Shown piece after piece: positions 33,644 through 43,236 of a stretch of 64,000 bases of DNA. Each line of letters starts with the position of its first letter. Position 1 is the first letter of the stretch. Both the position numbers and the translations under genes were made by a program. The DNA is from Nostoc sp. KVJ20 (lineage in GTDB: Bacteria > Cyanobacteriota > Cyanobacteriia > Cyanobacteriales > Nostocaceae), in contig NZ_KV757663.1 in assembly GCF_001712795.1 (NCBI RefSeq), positions 1-64,000 on the forward strand, written 5' to 3'. The notes under the pieces were generated by a model. It was not told the DNA's origin. It saw only the letters and a program-made list of their open reading frames with translations, and did not search any database.

Positions 33644-34527
33644 GCCATTATGCCAAACGCTGGAGATCCAAGTCCCTCCAAATCATTATTATCTACTGAT
33701 GTGGGAGTATAATGACGGACATTTTCGGTTTTGATTGGTTTAACGCCACTAGTTACCTGATTTATCCACCATACATCCTGCGATCGCACTGCTTCAAATC
33801 CGACTGCACCCATATTCGCATCTATACTATTAGCAGCATATTCACGAATATATGGCTCCTCAAAAACATCATTAAGCCATTCTAGCTGACGCAGAGTCTT
33901 CTGATTGCCATCTAGAATCAATACTTGCCCTCCAGTTACCAGCAACCGGAAGCTTTCCCGCAAAATTGCTAGTGACACCGCGTTTGGTGTTTCGTGGAAT
34001 AGCAAAGAAGCTGTTACTAAGTCAAAAGAAGCATCCCTCAAACCAGTTTTTTCAGCATTTCCATGTCGCCAGACTATATCTAAACCGGCATTTCTAGCTT
34101 TATCTTCTGCCCTTACCAGCATATAGGGTGATAAATCCAAACCAATAACTTCCGCTTGCCAGAAAGCCTGTTTTAACATTAAAGTTGTGGAACCTGTGCC
34201 GCAACCTAAATCAAGTATGCGTCGTGGTTTCACCTTGACGGCATCAACTAAAGCTTGACGGACAATACTTTCATTCGGTGGCAGAACATATTGGGTAATC
34301 GGATCGTAAGTAACTGCTGCACTGGAATTGAGATATCCGCCTGTAACACCATGAAAATTTTGACTACTGTAGTACGCCGGAATTATCACATCATCTCGTT
34401 GGAAGCGATCGCTCTCTTTCTCCCAGTCAATACTATCAGCGTAACGCCGTAACCCGTCTTCATCAATCAAAAGACGCACTACAGGGGATAAAAAACGTTC
34501 CCAGATTGTATCTTGACGCACTACCAT
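33640..34527 (-). CDS. Class I SAM-dependent methyltransferase
   Basis: 295 residues. Motif I is RILDLGCGTGSTTL near 120, with EVIGLDLSPYML after it, then DIVWRHGNAEKTGL, FDLVTASLLFHE and GGQVLILD as motifs II-III. The N-terminal extension (~100 residues) resembles those of small-molecule methyltransferases. The substrate is unknown. It is the first gene of a two-gene unit with the HAD gene. Confidence 0.88.
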   Translation of the reverse strand: MVVRQDTIWERFLSPVVRLLIDEDGLRRYADSIDWEKESDRFQRDDVIIPAYYSSQNFHGVTGGYLNSSAAVTYDPITQYVLPPNESIVRQALVDAVKVKPRRILDLGCGTGSTTLMLKQAFWQAEVIGLDLSPYMLVRAEDKARNAGLDIVWRHGNAEKTGLRDASFDLVTASLLFHETPNAVSLAILRESFRLLVTGGQVLILDGNQKTLRQLEWLNDVFEEPYIREYAANSIDANMGAVGFEAVRSQDVWWINQVTSGVKPIKTENVRHYTPTSVDNNDLEGLGSPAFGIMA

Positions 34528-35086
34528 ATTGTGTCAGAACTTTAAAAGTTTACTTAAGTAAAGTAATTTTCTTTACAAATTTTAATACATTTATGAGACA
34601 TCTGCTTTCTGTCTGTGGTATTGGCTTGACGCTTGTAATTATTTTAGTTACACTTGTAATACAAAGAAGCTACTCTCTAAAAGTAGTTCTTCAGCTTCAC
34701 GAAAATTGAGCGAACAAAATGAAAGACAATATAACATTTAAATTGCTACAACTAACTAGTAGTATGTCAATTTGAAATCAATGCCTTACAACAAACCTAC
34801 AGAACTTATTTCAAAAACCAAATACTAGTCATATCGATAATAAGTTATAAGTCATATCGATACTTATCAGTGACATCCTCACCTACCTAAAGGCGCGGTG
34901 ATTCTGGAGTAATGAGTAATAAGTAATGAGTAAATACCCATTTTTCATCCACTCATTACTCATTACTCCTTACTCATTACTCATTACTTTAAAGCATTGT
35001 GTGAAGCACAGGGCTTCAGATCCAAATATGTGGTGACATCGACCCAATCGAAAATCTAAAATTCAAAATCCAAAATAGAAACAATT
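34528..35086. other. Intergenic region with CTCATTACTCATTA repeats
   Basis: This 560-bp gap holds short tandem and inverted copies of GAGTAATGAGTAATAAG (34905-34990) that fold back on one another. A 38-codon frame from ATG 34593 with a hydrophobic stretch (GIGLTLVIILVTLVIQ) is too short and unsupported to call a gene. The last 40 bases before rtcB are heptad AAAATC-type repeats. Confidence 0.5.
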
Positions 35087-36268
35087 ATGCCATACGAAAA
35101 GTTAGAAATTACCACACCAGCACCCGTATTATCTTGGGCAAATCACTCCTTGGGTCCAGAAGAAACCAAGATGGCAAAGAATGTGGCATCGCTACCATTT
35201 GTATTTAAGCATCTGGCATTAATGCCAGATGTTCACTTAGGAAAAGGTGCTTTAGTAGGTTCTGTAATTGCAACAAAAGAAGCGATTATACCAGCAGCAG
35301 TTGGTGTGGATATTGGTTGTGGGATGAGCGCTATCAAAACATCATTTACCGCCGAACAACTAGAAGGTAAACTGAAGAAAATTCGCCTGGATATTGAAGC
35401 AGCAATTCCGACTGGATTCAACGAAAATAAAGATATTGAAAAATCTGTCACCAACTGGCAACACTGGGAAGATTTTAAAGACTTGCATCGCGGCGTGCAA
35501 GACCTACAAAGTAAAGCAATGAAACAGATGGGTTCTCTCGGTGGAGGAAATCACTTTATTGAAGTGTGCCTCGATACAGAGAATCAAGTTTGGCTGATGC
35601 TGCATTCTGGTTCGCGTAACATTGGCAATAAACTCGCCCAGTGTCATATTCACACAGCTAGGGAATTAGCAAAAATGGCAGGTAATAAATTGCCTGACCC
35701 AGATTTGGCTCATTTTGTCGCTGGTACGCCAGAATTCAAAGCATATTGGCACGATTTGCAATGGTCACAAAACTATGCGCGTGTCAACCGCGATGTGATG
35801 ATGGCGCGTTTTAAGCACATAGTTGAGAAGCATTTGGTAGGTGGGAAAGCAACTAAACCTTTATTGCAGGTTAATTGTCATCACAATTACGCCGAAAAAG
35901 AAGTGCATTTTGACGAGGATGTATACGTTACTCGTAAAGGTGCAGTCCGCGCCCAAACTGAAGATTATGGGATTATTCCTGGTTCGATGGGGGCAAAGTC
36001 TTTCATCGTTAAGGGTAAAGGTAATGCTCATAGCTTCTGTTCTTGTTCCCACGGTGCAGGGCGTTTGATGTCTAGAAATAAGGCAAAAAATGTCTACACA
36101 CTTGATGATTTAATAGAGCAAACAAATGGCGTAGAATGCCGCAAAGATGAGGGTGTGTTAGATGAAATTCCTGGTGCTTATAAACCGATAGAACAAGTTA
36201 TGGCAAATCAAGCGGATTTGGTTGAGGTTGTAGCAACACTCAAGCAAGTTCTTTGTGTGAAAGGATAA
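35087..36268 (+). CDS. rtcB: RtcB-family RNA ligase
   Basis: 393 residues, in the short bacterial range. RtcB joins 2',3'-cyclic phosphate RNA ends to 5'-OH ends with GTP and Mn2+. Metal and guanylate motifs are PDVHLGKGA, VDIGCGM, GSLGGGNHF, MLHSGSRNIG, VNCHHNYAE, and the guanylylation His region SCSHGAGRLMSR near 325. It could take part in tRNA or rRNA repair. It appears as a single gene with no RtcA nearby. Confidence 0.95.
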   Translation: MPYEKLEITTPAPVLSWANHSLGPEETKMAKNVASLPFVFKHLALMPDVHLGKGALVGSVIATKEAIIPAAVGVDIGCGMSAIKTSFTAEQLEGKLKKIRLDIEAAIPTGFNENKDIEKSVTNWQHWEDFKDLHRGVQDLQSKAMKQMGSLGGGNHFIEVCLDTENQVWLMLHSGSRNIGNKLAQCHIHTARELAKMAGNKLPDPDLAHFVAGTPEFKAYWHDLQWSQNYARVNRDVMMARFKHIVEKHLVGGKATKPLLQVNCHHNYAEKEVHFDEDVYVTRKGAVRAQTEDYGIIPGSMGAKSFIVKGKGNAHSFCSCSHGAGRLMSRNKAKNVYTLDDLIEQTNGVECRKDEGVLDEIPGAYKPIEQVMANQADLVEVVATLKQVLCVKG

Positions 36269-36467
36269 GTTTGTTGGGTGGGTAATGCCCACCTTTTTTA
36301 TTTTTTTAAACGCAAAGGGACGCTGAGGTAAGTGCAGAGGTACGCTGAGGAATAAATGATTGTTTTAAGTGAATCGACTGAACAAATAGAGTGTCTATAT
36401 AGCCGCACCCAATAGTCCAACATCCGCAGTGGCAAGGGTGGAGTCGATGCTGGTAAAGTTTGAAACT

Positions 36468-36695
36468 CTAAATGCAGTATTTGATTAGCAGTTTATAAAA
36501 AGTTACTGAGTCGGCACGAATTGGTTCTTGATTTAATTCTGTTTTGAGAATCTGGATATCCGTTGCCTCAGATACAAGTAAGTAGCGGATAAAATCTTCT
36601 GGATACTGCTCAACCAGATATTTAAGAGTGTTGTAGTATGTCACTGTGATATCAGTTTGGAGAGAAACTAATGTAGAGACGTGATATAGCCACAC
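36468..36695 (-). pseudogene. Fragment of a cyanobacterial Rpn/PD-(D/E)XK family protein
   Basis: At most 75 residues. The stretch YYNTLKYLVEQYPEDFIRYL followed by LKTELNQEPIRADSVTF is the N-terminal signature of a ~250-300-residue family of Rpn-like transposase nucleases common in Nostoc. The frame stops after KLLIKYCI, where the catalytic ExQ region should start. A GTG inside the frame may be the original start. It is probably a truncated, inactive remnant. Confidence 0.6.
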
Positions 36696-36743
36696 CTTTA
36701 CATAGTTTGTCCATAAAAAATTTAAGTGTAGGTATTATTTATT

Positions 36744-36789
36744 GTTAGCGCTACTCTACGAAAACTGCTGTTCACTGATAGCGCTAACA
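36744..36789. terminator. Inverted repeat TTAGCGCTA...TAGCGCTAA
   Basis: A hairpin with an inner segment between two TTAGCGCTA arms, 25 bp downstream of the pdhC stop on the minus strand. A similar AGCGCTAACTACGAAC hairpin lies at 42158-42200. It is a possible terminator for pdhC or a dispersed palindromic repeat. Confidence 0.4.
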
Positions 36790-36813
36790 TTTAAATTGGG
36801 TGTCTTTTCAAAA

Positions 36814-38115
36814 TTACATTGTCAAAGATTGAGGATTTGTCTCAATCAATTTCGCTAAATCTTGCAAGAACGCCGCAGCATGGGCACCGTAAATAATCCG
36901 GTGGTCAGAAGTAATATTTACTTGCATTTGTTGCCGCACGCCAAATAAACCGTCGGGTGTTGCTACCACTTGCGGACGGGATGCCCCGATCGCTAAAATT
37001 GAACCTTGCCCAGGTGGCAAAATCGCATCAAACTTGTCTACGCCAAACATCCCCAAGTTCGACAGGGTAAAAGTACCACTGTTATATTCTTGGGGTTGTA
37101 GTTGTTTTGCCCTCGCACGTTCTACCAAAGACTTCCAAGTACGCGATAGAGAATAAATATCCACTGCATCTGCATTTTGCAGCACAGGTGTAATTAATCC
37201 GCCATCATCCATAGCGACTGCTACGGAAATGTTGATATCAGAATGATAAACAATACCCTGGTCTGAGTAGCTAGCATTCAAAAGTGGATGTTTTTGCAAC
37301 GTTACCGCTACAGCTTTCGCCAGTAGCGCTGTCATTGTTACGCCTTTGGATTTAATTTGTTTATAAAGTTTGTCTAATCCATCGGTGGTAATTGTATAAC
37401 CGACACGGAAAACGGGCACGGATATGGTGGCTACCATGTTCCGCACTACGGCATTTTGGAAGGTAGTTAGAGGCACGGTTTGACCAGGAACAGCCGCTAC
37501 CACGGGCGCGGGTGCTGGTGTGCGAGTTGCTGGGGGTGCAGATGGGGCACTGGTTGGTACAGGTGCGGGTGGGGCAACTGGGGCAGGGGCGGGTTGCTTG
37601 CCCTTATTGGACAATGCTTCTACATCCTCGGCGACAATGCGACCGTAGGGGCCACTGCCTTGGAGTGTAGTTAAATCAACTTTGAGTTCTTTGGCTAACT
37701 TGCGGGCGCGGGGTGAAGCTACAAGCCTTCCTTCTTTGTGGTTAGACCCGTTTTGAGAGGCTAAGGCAGGTGTTGCAGCTGTGGCTGTGACGGGGATTGG
37801 TTCAGGGGATGAGGTAGCACTAGCCGCTGCGCCGCCGGAATTGGCAAGAGATTTGGCCTGTTCAATTTCAGCTTCCGTTTCGGCGATGAAGGCGATCGCA
37901 GATCCTACCGGGGCAGTTTCACCAGCTTCAACTGTGATATGGGCAAGAAATCCCTCATAGAAGGTTTCTACATCCATATCTGCCTTATCTGACTCTACAA
38001 CCACCACTGTTTCGCCTTTCTCCACTTTGTCACCTGGCGATTTCACCCAGGAGACGATTTTGCCTTCGGTCATGGTAGAACTCAGAGCCGGCATAAATAC
38101 TTCGTGAATGCTCAT
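36814..38115 (-). CDS. pdhC: Dihydrolipoamide acetyltransferase (E2) of pyruvate dehydrogenase
   Basis: 433 residues. The lipoyl domain at 1-85 has the modified Lys in ESDKADMDVE (K43). A Pro/Ala linker follows, then the peripheral subunit-binding domain VASPRARKLAKELKVDL near 130, a second Pro/Ala-rich linker, and the acyltransferase core with NASYSDQGIVYH and DHRIIYGAHAAAFL, which holds the catalytic His. It transfers acetyl groups from E1 to CoA. It is a single gene, as usual in cyanobacteria. It is full length. Confidence 0.95.
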   Translation of the reverse strand: MSIHEVFMPALSSTMTEGKIVSWVKSPGDKVEKGETVVVVESDKADMDVETFYEGFLAHITVEAGETAPVGSAIAFIAETEAEIEQAKSLANSGGAAASATSSPEPIPVTATAATPALASQNGSNHKEGRLVASPRARKLAKELKVDLTTLQGSGPYGRIVAEDVEALSNKGKQPAPAPVAPPAPVPTSAPSAPPATRTPAPAPVVAAVPGQTVPLTTFQNAVVRNMVATISVPVFRVGYTITTDGLDKLYKQIKSKGVTMTALLAKAVAVTLQKHPLLNASYSDQGIVYHSDINISVAVAMDDGGLITPVLQNADAVDIYSLSRTWKSLVERARAKQLQPQEYNSGTFTLSNLGMFGVDKFDAILPPGQGSILAIGASRPQVVATPDGLFGVRQQMQVNITSDHRIIYGAHAAAFLQDLAKLIETNPQSLTM

Positions 38116-38212
38116 AGGGTGGCTTGGGAATCAATGGTTTATGGACTTTAACAGCTTTTATCAGATCGAATTGTATCTTGGCGGGAGAGTTTTGGACTGT
38201 TTATATTTTAGG

Positions 38213-38334
38213 TTGGGCATTGGGAATTGGGCATTGGGAATTGGGCATTGGGCATTGGGCATGGGGCATTGGGCATGGAGGGAGTTCCAAACTCCTAACT
38301 CCTAACTCTTGTACAGACGCGATTAATCGCGTCT
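38213..38334. repeat. TTGGGCA heptamer tandem repeat and AGACGCGAT palindrome
   Basis: Imperfect copies of GGGCATTGGGAATT run from 38213 to ~38276 (an STRR-type array, also seen inverted at 54610-54690). The perfect 20-bp palindrome AGACGCGATTAATCGCGTCT follows at 38315-38334. It is a longer relative of the arms at 62021-62087. No gene is seen in the ~390 bp between pdhC and the next gene. Confidence 0.7.
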
Positions 38335-38502
38335 CTCCAGGAACCTAAATATGAATTGGAGGTCTATAATACAGAGCTATTTATATTCCTCATAACCACT
38401 GCTTAAGATACAGGAGCTTTTCACAAGTAGAGGATATAAGGTGAAGTTCCATCTCGAATTCAAAATTGGTAATAAACCTATTTGAAATTCCTGTTTACTT
38501 AT

Positions 38503-39027
38503 ATGTCGGCAAAGTTAAAATTCTTTTTGATTGTGATACTTGGTATCTTTGCCACTGCTGGCGCTGGAGTTTATATTACCCAGCGCCAGGCATCTGTACC
38601 GATTGTTGAGACTAGTAACGAACAAGCCCAGCAGGTGGGAGCAATACATCAGTCTCAAGAAGTTGTGGCATACTTAGACCGTTCCGATTATAAAACTATA
38701 CCTCTAGAAAAGATCAACTCATCTCTCCAAGGTAGTGATCCTGCTACCCTCGCCCTGAATGCTTTTGAGGACATAGCATCGGTGGGAGGAACGCGAAAGG
38801 TAGAAGTAGCTTATCCGCAACGAAATCAGGCCTTAGTGACGATTACAGAAATCAAACAGGGTGATGATTCAGTTGATACAGTTAAATATCGAGTTGAGAT
38901 GACCACCTTTGGGCGATCGCTTTTGATCAGTTCACCCCCAGTCTGGCAAATTGTTTGGGCTGGCTCCCAGAGAGAATGTTGGGCTGGAAGCCGCTCCCAA
39001 ACAAAGTTAAATCACATCTGTGATTAG
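38503..39027 (+). CDS. Hypothetical membrane-anchored or secreted protein
   Basis: 174 residues from the ATG at 38503. A TTG at 38482 would add seven residues. A signal-anchor KLKFFLIVILGIFATAGAGVYI is at the N-terminus. The rest is a soluble domain with LALNAFEDIASVGGTRKVEV and VKYRVEMTTFGRSLL, and it ends in WQIVWAGSQRECWAGSRSQ. No family is recognised. It is probably exported or facing the periplasm. Confidence 0.7.
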   Translation: MSAKLKFFLIVILGIFATAGAGVYITQRQASVPIVETSNEQAQQVGAIHQSQEVVAYLDRSDYKTIPLEKINSSLQGSDPATLALNAFEDIASVGGTRKVEVAYPQRNQALVTITEIKQGDDSVDTVKYRVEMTTFGRSLLISSPPVWQIVWAGSQRECWAGSRSQTKLNHICD

Positions 39028-39096
39028 TCATTGGTCATTAGTCATTGGTCATTGCTCACAAAACAAATGACAACGGACAAATGACAAATGACAAAT
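39028..39096. repeat. TCATTGGTCAT / ATGACAAATGAC tandem repeats
   Basis: Short tandem copies of AGTCATTGGTC and then the inverse ACAAATGACAAATG form a potential hairpin between two convergent genes. It may act as a bidirectional transcript end. It is a typical STRR. Confidence 0.6.
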
Positions 39097-39546
39097 TTAA
39101 ATGTCGCCGCGAATTTCTTCTACAACGCCATCGCGCAGAACGATTTCTACCTGCATTTTGCTAATCAGGTTATCACCGGTTTCTACCCGGAAAAAGCCTT
39201 CCATTTGGAATTGGTTGACTTCCTGATCTTGCTGGAGAAACTGTACTTGCTGGAGGTTTTGCAGCAATTGATTTTTCTGCTCTAGAAATTCACTTTTCTT
39301 TTGATTGACTTGGAGTTGAATATTGTCAATTTGTTGGAGAGTTTGGGGCCCAGGTGGTTGTAGACTCTGTTTTTGAATTGCCGCGATCGCTCTTTGTCCT
39401 TCAACGTCTAGCTGTTGCAACTGCTGATCAAGTTGATTGATTTGTGTTTGCAACTGCTGTTGTACTTCCTCTTTCCAGAGAGGAGTCACAATAACTTTGA
39501 CGTTGACGACGCGTTTCAGAAGCAAATTAGACTTGGAGACATCCAT
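39097..39546 (-). CDS. YlqD-family protein
   Basis: 149 residues: an N-terminal strand (LLLKRVVNVKVIVTPLWKEE), a long Gln-rich coiled coil (~30-115), and a C-terminal beta part (EGFFRVETGDNLISKMQVEI) typical of YlqD proteins conserved in cyanobacteria and Bacillus. The function is unknown. It is 42 bp downstream of the acyl-CoA synthetase gene on the same strand, probably one transcript. Confidence 0.85.
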   Translation of the reverse strand: MDVSKSNLLLKRVVNVKVIVTPLWKEEVQQQLQTQINQLDQQLQQLDVEGQRAIAAIQKQSLQPPGPQTLQQIDNIQLQVNQKKSEFLEQKNQLLQNLQQVQFLQQDQEVNQFQMEGFFRVETGDNLISKMQVEIVLRDGVVEEIRGDI

Positions 39547-39588
39547 AAATATTTCACGTTCACTCTTTACAGTTAGCAGGTGGAATGA

Positions 39589-41565
39589 TCAGGCAAACAT
39601 GCCGTCAATAATATCGCGATAGCGTTCCGTGACGACATGTCGGCGAACTTTCAGTGTTTGTGTCATCAAGCCATTTTCGATGGAAAACGGTTCCAGGATG
39701 AGTTTGAATGTCCCGATGCGGTCATCCGGTCGATAACCTGGACGATTTTGGACTTCCCGCTTCAATTCTTGGCGAAATAAATCCTGGATCATTCTACTCT
39801 CGAAGTCAATTTTTTGACTATCTGAGGAAGTTACCTGGTTATTGGGCGTATCCAGTATCAAATTCTGACTTACTGCCCATTTTTCTAAGGCTTCGACATT
39901 GGGGACAATTAAGGCTCCCAGGCTGCGCTGATCTTGGCCGACGAGCATAATTTGATCGATGTATGGCGATCGCAAACACGCATCTTCGATCGGCTGTGGC
40001 TCGATGTTTTCGCCGTTGGTCAATACAATCGTATCCTTTGCCCTGCCAGTCAGCACTAAGTCGTCTTGTGGTGTCAGCCAACCCAAATCGCCGCTATCAA
40101 ACCAACCTTCAGCGTCAATTGCTTTCGCCGTCGCTTGCGGATTTTGGTAATAGCCTTGCATAATCTGCGGCCCCTTCAATAATACCAAGCCTCGCTTTTC
40201 TATTGGTAAAGGCGCTTTTGTCTCAGGATCGACGATTTTAGCTTCTGTAGCCGGGAGTGGTAGTCCTGATGCACCAATCAAATTCCGCCAAGGACGCCGC
40301 ACATGGGTAACAGGAGAGGTTTCTGTCAAGCCATAGCCTTGCAAAATCTGTACACCAATAATTTCAAAGAAGTTATCTATGTGTCTGGGAAGGGCACCGC
40401 CGCCGCTAATCATCTGCTTAACTCGTCCTCCAGTGGCTTCTCGCACCTTGGCATAAACCAGTCGTTCTCCCAAGGCATGGAGGGGTAATAAAGCCGCTGC
40501 TTGTATCCTAGCTGCTAATCGTTCGATGCCTGAAGCATGAAGATTATTTAAATCCAATCCCTGAGCAACTCGCCGCGCTCTAATATATTTTTCGCTCATG
40601 CCCAATAAAAATTTAATTAGGCGTTGCTTTTTGGCTGGTTGTTCGCGGAACTGCTTTTGCACTCCTTCATAAATCGATTCCCACAGGCGGGGTACACCCA
40701 CCATGTAGTTGGGTTTAAATTGTCTCAAGTCTGCTTTTACGGAGCGCAAGTTGGTATAAACTTGTGTGCAACCTTGAGATAGTAGGTAATATTCAACAGT
40801 TCGTTCATAGCTGTGCCACGAAGGCAGGATACTAAGAACCATATCACCCGCGTTTGGTTGCAATACTGTCCCAAAAGTTATCACTTGGTGCATCAAGTTG
40901 TTATAAGACAGCATTACACCCTTGGGTTTACCCGTAGTTCCGGAGGTGTAAATTAGGGTTGCCAGAGCGTCACGATTTTGCTTAACTGGCACAAAATTAT
41001 GATTTACCCCAATTTCGATCAACTGAGCAAAGTTCAGTACCTTTAGGGTTTCGCCTGTAGGTGGTGTTTCATCGGAAAGTAAGATTACCACTTGAATTGG
41101 TAAATCGTTGAGGCGGTCTTGTAGTTTTTTAAGTGTTTTTAAATCCTCAACGACGATCGCTGTACTGCCGCTATTGGCAATGATAAACAGTAGTTCTTCT
41201 TTTTCTGCTTGGGAGCTACGCACTGCATCAACTCCACCAGCAGTCATTATGCCTTGATCGGCAATAAACCAGCGAGGACTATTGTCAGCAATTAGGGAAA
41301 TGCGATCGCCTACTTTTATTCCCAAGGACTGCAACCCAGCAGCAAATAGTTGCATTTGCTCTGCTAGCTGGGTATAAGTAATTGCTACTTCTGGTTTAGC
41401 GTGAGGGTTGTGGAGGGCGACAATATTACCAAATTGTTGAGCGGCCAAAGGCCAAATTTCTGGCAGCGATTCCACATTTGTGTAATCTACCACCCGCTTT
41501 AATGCTTGGCGTTCTCGTTCACTAATGTTAGATAAAAAAGAAGACGCGGTTTGGGTTTTTGACAT
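39589..41565 (-). CDS. Long-chain acyl-CoA/acyl-ACP synthetase
   Basis: 658 residues of the ANL superfamily. Motifs are the P-loop LIYTSGTTGKPKGVML near 208, YGLTETSPV near 395, GWFDSGDLGWLTPQDDLVL and LTGRAKDTIVLTNGENIEP near 520. It resembles cyanobacterial Aas (slr1609 type), which re-activates free fatty acids released from membranes. The family-specific C-terminus (MTQTLKVRRHVVTERY) is present. The gene is intact. Confidence 0.93.
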   Translation of the reverse strand: MSKTQTASSFLSNISERERQALKRVVDYTNVESLPEIWPLAAQQFGNIVALHNPHAKPEVAITYTQLAEQMQLFAAGLQSLGIKVGDRISLIADNSPRWFIADQGIMTAGGVDAVRSSQAEKEELLFIIANSGSTAIVVEDLKTLKKLQDRLNDLPIQVVILLSDETPPTGETLKVLNFAQLIEIGVNHNFVPVKQNRDALATLIYTSGTTGKPKGVMLSYNNLMHQVITFGTVLQPNAGDMVLSILPSWHSYERTVEYYLLSQGCTQVYTNLRSVKADLRQFKPNYMVGVPRLWESIYEGVQKQFREQPAKKQRLIKFLLGMSEKYIRARRVAQGLDLNNLHASGIERLAARIQAAALLPLHALGERLVYAKVREATGGRVKQMISGGGALPRHIDNFFEIIGVQILQGYGLTETSPVTHVRRPWRNLIGASGLPLPATEAKIVDPETKAPLPIEKRGLVLLKGPQIMQGYYQNPQATAKAIDAEGWFDSGDLGWLTPQDDLVLTGRAKDTIVLTNGENIEPQPIEDACLRSPYIDQIMLVGQDQRSLGALIVPNVEALEKWAVSQNLILDTPNNQVTSSDSQKIDFESRMIQDLFRQELKREVQNRPGYRPDDRIGTFKLILEPFSIENGLMTQTLKVRRHVVTERYRDIIDGMFA

Positions 41566-41763
41566 AACACCTTACCTAAGTATCGTAAACTGATTATTTT
41601 CCAGCTTATTTTGTTATTACGCTACAATATCTATCCTTATTATCTACATTCCCTTCTGTGTATGATAATTCCAGGAATTCCACGTTTATATTTACAAAAG
41701 TTTATGGTAAAGTTAATTTACATAGAGTGCAAGCAATGGATTGTGTTTGCATCTAAGAACAGC

Positions 41764-41790
41764 GATGTCTACGACGGCCTACGCCTACGC
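41764..41790 (+). repeat. Short interspersed repeat (non-coding copy)
   Basis: 27 bp matching 2004-2030 at 26 positions. It sits 26 bp upstream of the small gene at 41817. The rest of the 250-bp gap 41566-41816 is AT-rich with nothing recognised. Confidence 0.6.
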
Positions 41791-41816
41791 CTATTTTTCA
41801 CAGGAGATGATTACCT

Positions 41817-42062
41817 ATGAATTTTATAGACACAATAATGCTAACGCTGCTCAATATTGCTGCTTGCATAGCGTTACCTAAAATTTTAGCTATCATTTTG
41901 GCTGAGAAAACCAAACTTACCGAAGCGTTACAGGATGGTTCCAAATTACAAACAGCCAAAATTGAACTTACCAGTTTTCCTTATTGTACAGCTTACCCAG
42001 TAACAGGTAGTCAATTTTGTAAATTCAGTCCTGATTTCTGTGCTAAATGTTCTCCGAATTGA
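41817..42062 (+). CDS. Small membrane protein, paralogue A
   Basis: 81 residues with a good SD (AGGAGA) before ATG 41817. The N-terminal hydrophobic segment MNFIDTIMLTLLNIAACIAL followed by PKILAII is nearly repeated in the 54-residue protein at 43665. The C-terminal half is Cys-rich (FPYCTAYPVTGSQFCKFSPD, FCAKCSP) with two CxxC-like spacings. No family is recognised. The conserved N-terminus of two neighbouring genes supports it being real. Confidence 0.6.
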   Translation: MNFIDTIMLTLLNIAACIALPKILAIILAEKTKLTEALQDGSKLQTAKIELTSFPYCTAYPVTGSQFCKFSPDFCAKCSPN

Positions 42063-42157
42063 TGGACTGTTTGCCAAGAGAAATTACTCAGTACTTCGAC
42101 GACGAACTATTAAATTAACTCTTTCTAATTTCGTCAAATCTCTTATATTGTTATTTT

Positions 42158-42200
42158 GTTCGTAGTTAGCGCTTTAGCAAAGACAGCGCTAACTACGAAC
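42158..42200. terminator. Hairpin GTTCGTAGTTAGCGCT / AGCGCTAACTACGAAC
   Basis: A 16-bp perfect stem with an 11-base loop lies about 95 bp after the small gene at 41817 and before the convergent IS630 remnant. It is a possible bidirectional terminator or a dispersed palindrome. Confidence 0.5.
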
Positions 42201-42256
42201 TTAGTAAATGAAACTTGACAAACCACTAGTACAGCACGGCGGAAATAAACCGAGTA

Positions 42257-42508
42257 TTAAACGGCCAAAACTTTACCCTTATATGTATAATTGAAAGGTT
42301 TAGGCATTGTTTGATTAAAGTAGTCAATAAAAGCAATAATTCTAGTTTTAAGGTCATCCTGACTCTTGAAACTGCCTCTTCTTAGTAACTTCCGTACCAA
42401 AATACTAAACCAAATTGAAATTTGGTTTAGCCAAGAAGAATGTAGTAGTGTGTAATGGAAAACGATTTGATCTGTCGGGTCAATTAAAACAGTTGCACGA
42501 GATTTCAT
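42257..42508 (-). pseudogene. IS630-family transposase C-terminal fragment
   Basis: Up to 83 residues. The block HSSWLNQISIWFSILVRKLL, then RRGSFKSQDDLKTRIIAFID and YFNQTMPKPFNYTYKG, is the end of an IS630/Tc1-type transposase, whose catalytic Asp-Glu region should precede it. Nothing homologous is seen upstream, where an unrelated gene follows at 42532. It is a truncated remnant. Confidence 0.8.
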
Positions 42509-42531
42509 TAGGCAAATTTCTTGATTGCAGA

Positions 42532-43236
42532 CTACTCTCGATATTCTTTTTCTGGTACTCTAAAAGCTGCATATTTCCATTCATTACCTTCTAAATATTC
42601 AATTTTAAACTCTCCTTTAGTCACTAAACTAATATCTTTCAGGTTTACTATCGCATTTTCTCCTAATAAAACACACTCAGAGTTGCTAGTGGAAGGTTGA
42701 TTTGGCGTTGTATTTATTTGATTAATAACTTTACGCTGCAATTCTTGATACTGTTGCTCTGTTATTAATTTAGAATCGTATAACTTTTTTATATCTCTTA
42801 GTTGATTTTCTATATTTGAGCCACCTTGATTTGACAAGCTATCTACTTGACAAGAATCTGGCTTAAAAGCAATTTTTCTAACAGGATGATCCCACCATTT
42901 AGAAACCTGAGTTAACCAATTAGTTGTTCTTGTTGTATGTACTACTTTTACTTGATTATCAGTTATTTCTAAACGAACCCAATCAGTGGATCTTTTTTGA
43001 ATCAAACCAGCAAATCCCCAAGACAAAACACTTCCTACTGAAACCCCAGAATCTGCAAGACGAAGCTTTATAACTCTAGGTTCTATAGCTTGTCCTATTT
43101 TAATTGGAGCCAAAGCTACAGAATTAATATTATTAACAAGGAAAGTAGGATTCTTTTCTGTCGCAGTGGAAGGCTTTACTGCTGTAGAATTTGTAACCAA
43201 TACTGCTATTAGCAAAATGCTAACTTTCTTGCTCAT
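42532..43236 (-). CDS. Secreted hypothetical protein with SHOCT-like segment
   Basis: 234 residues. The signal peptide is KKVSILLIAVLVTNSTAVKP. A beta-rich middle (SVLSWGFAGLIQKRSTDWVR) is followed by IENQLRDIKKLYDSKLITEQ and QYQELQRKVI near 145-170, which matches the short SHOCT oligomerisation motif. The end is EYLEGNEWKYAAFRVP. No function can be given. The gap 43237-43664 upstream shows nothing recognisable. Confidence 0.7.
   Translation of the reverse strand: MSKKVSILLIAVLVTNSTAVKPSTATEKNPTFLVNNINSVALAPIKIGQAIEPRVIKLRLADSGVSVGSVLSWGFAGLIQKRSTDWVRLEITDNQVKVVHTTRTTNWLTQVSKWWDHPVRKIAFKPDSCQVDSLSNQGGSNIENQLRDIKKLYDSKLITEQQYQELQRKVINQINTTPNQPSTSNSECVLLGENAIVNLKDISLVTKGEFKIEYLEGNEWKYAAFRVPEKEYRE

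Noticed and set aside
34506..34709. Short hydrophobic frame upstream of the methyltransferase
   Set aside because: Only 38 codons from its ATG, no homologue recognised, and it overlaps the promoter region; mentioned in the gap entry only.
41611..41820. 69-residue frame upstream of the small membrane protein
   Set aside because: Low-complexity upstream part with the 27-bp dispersed repeat at its end, and no start signal; treated as non-coding.
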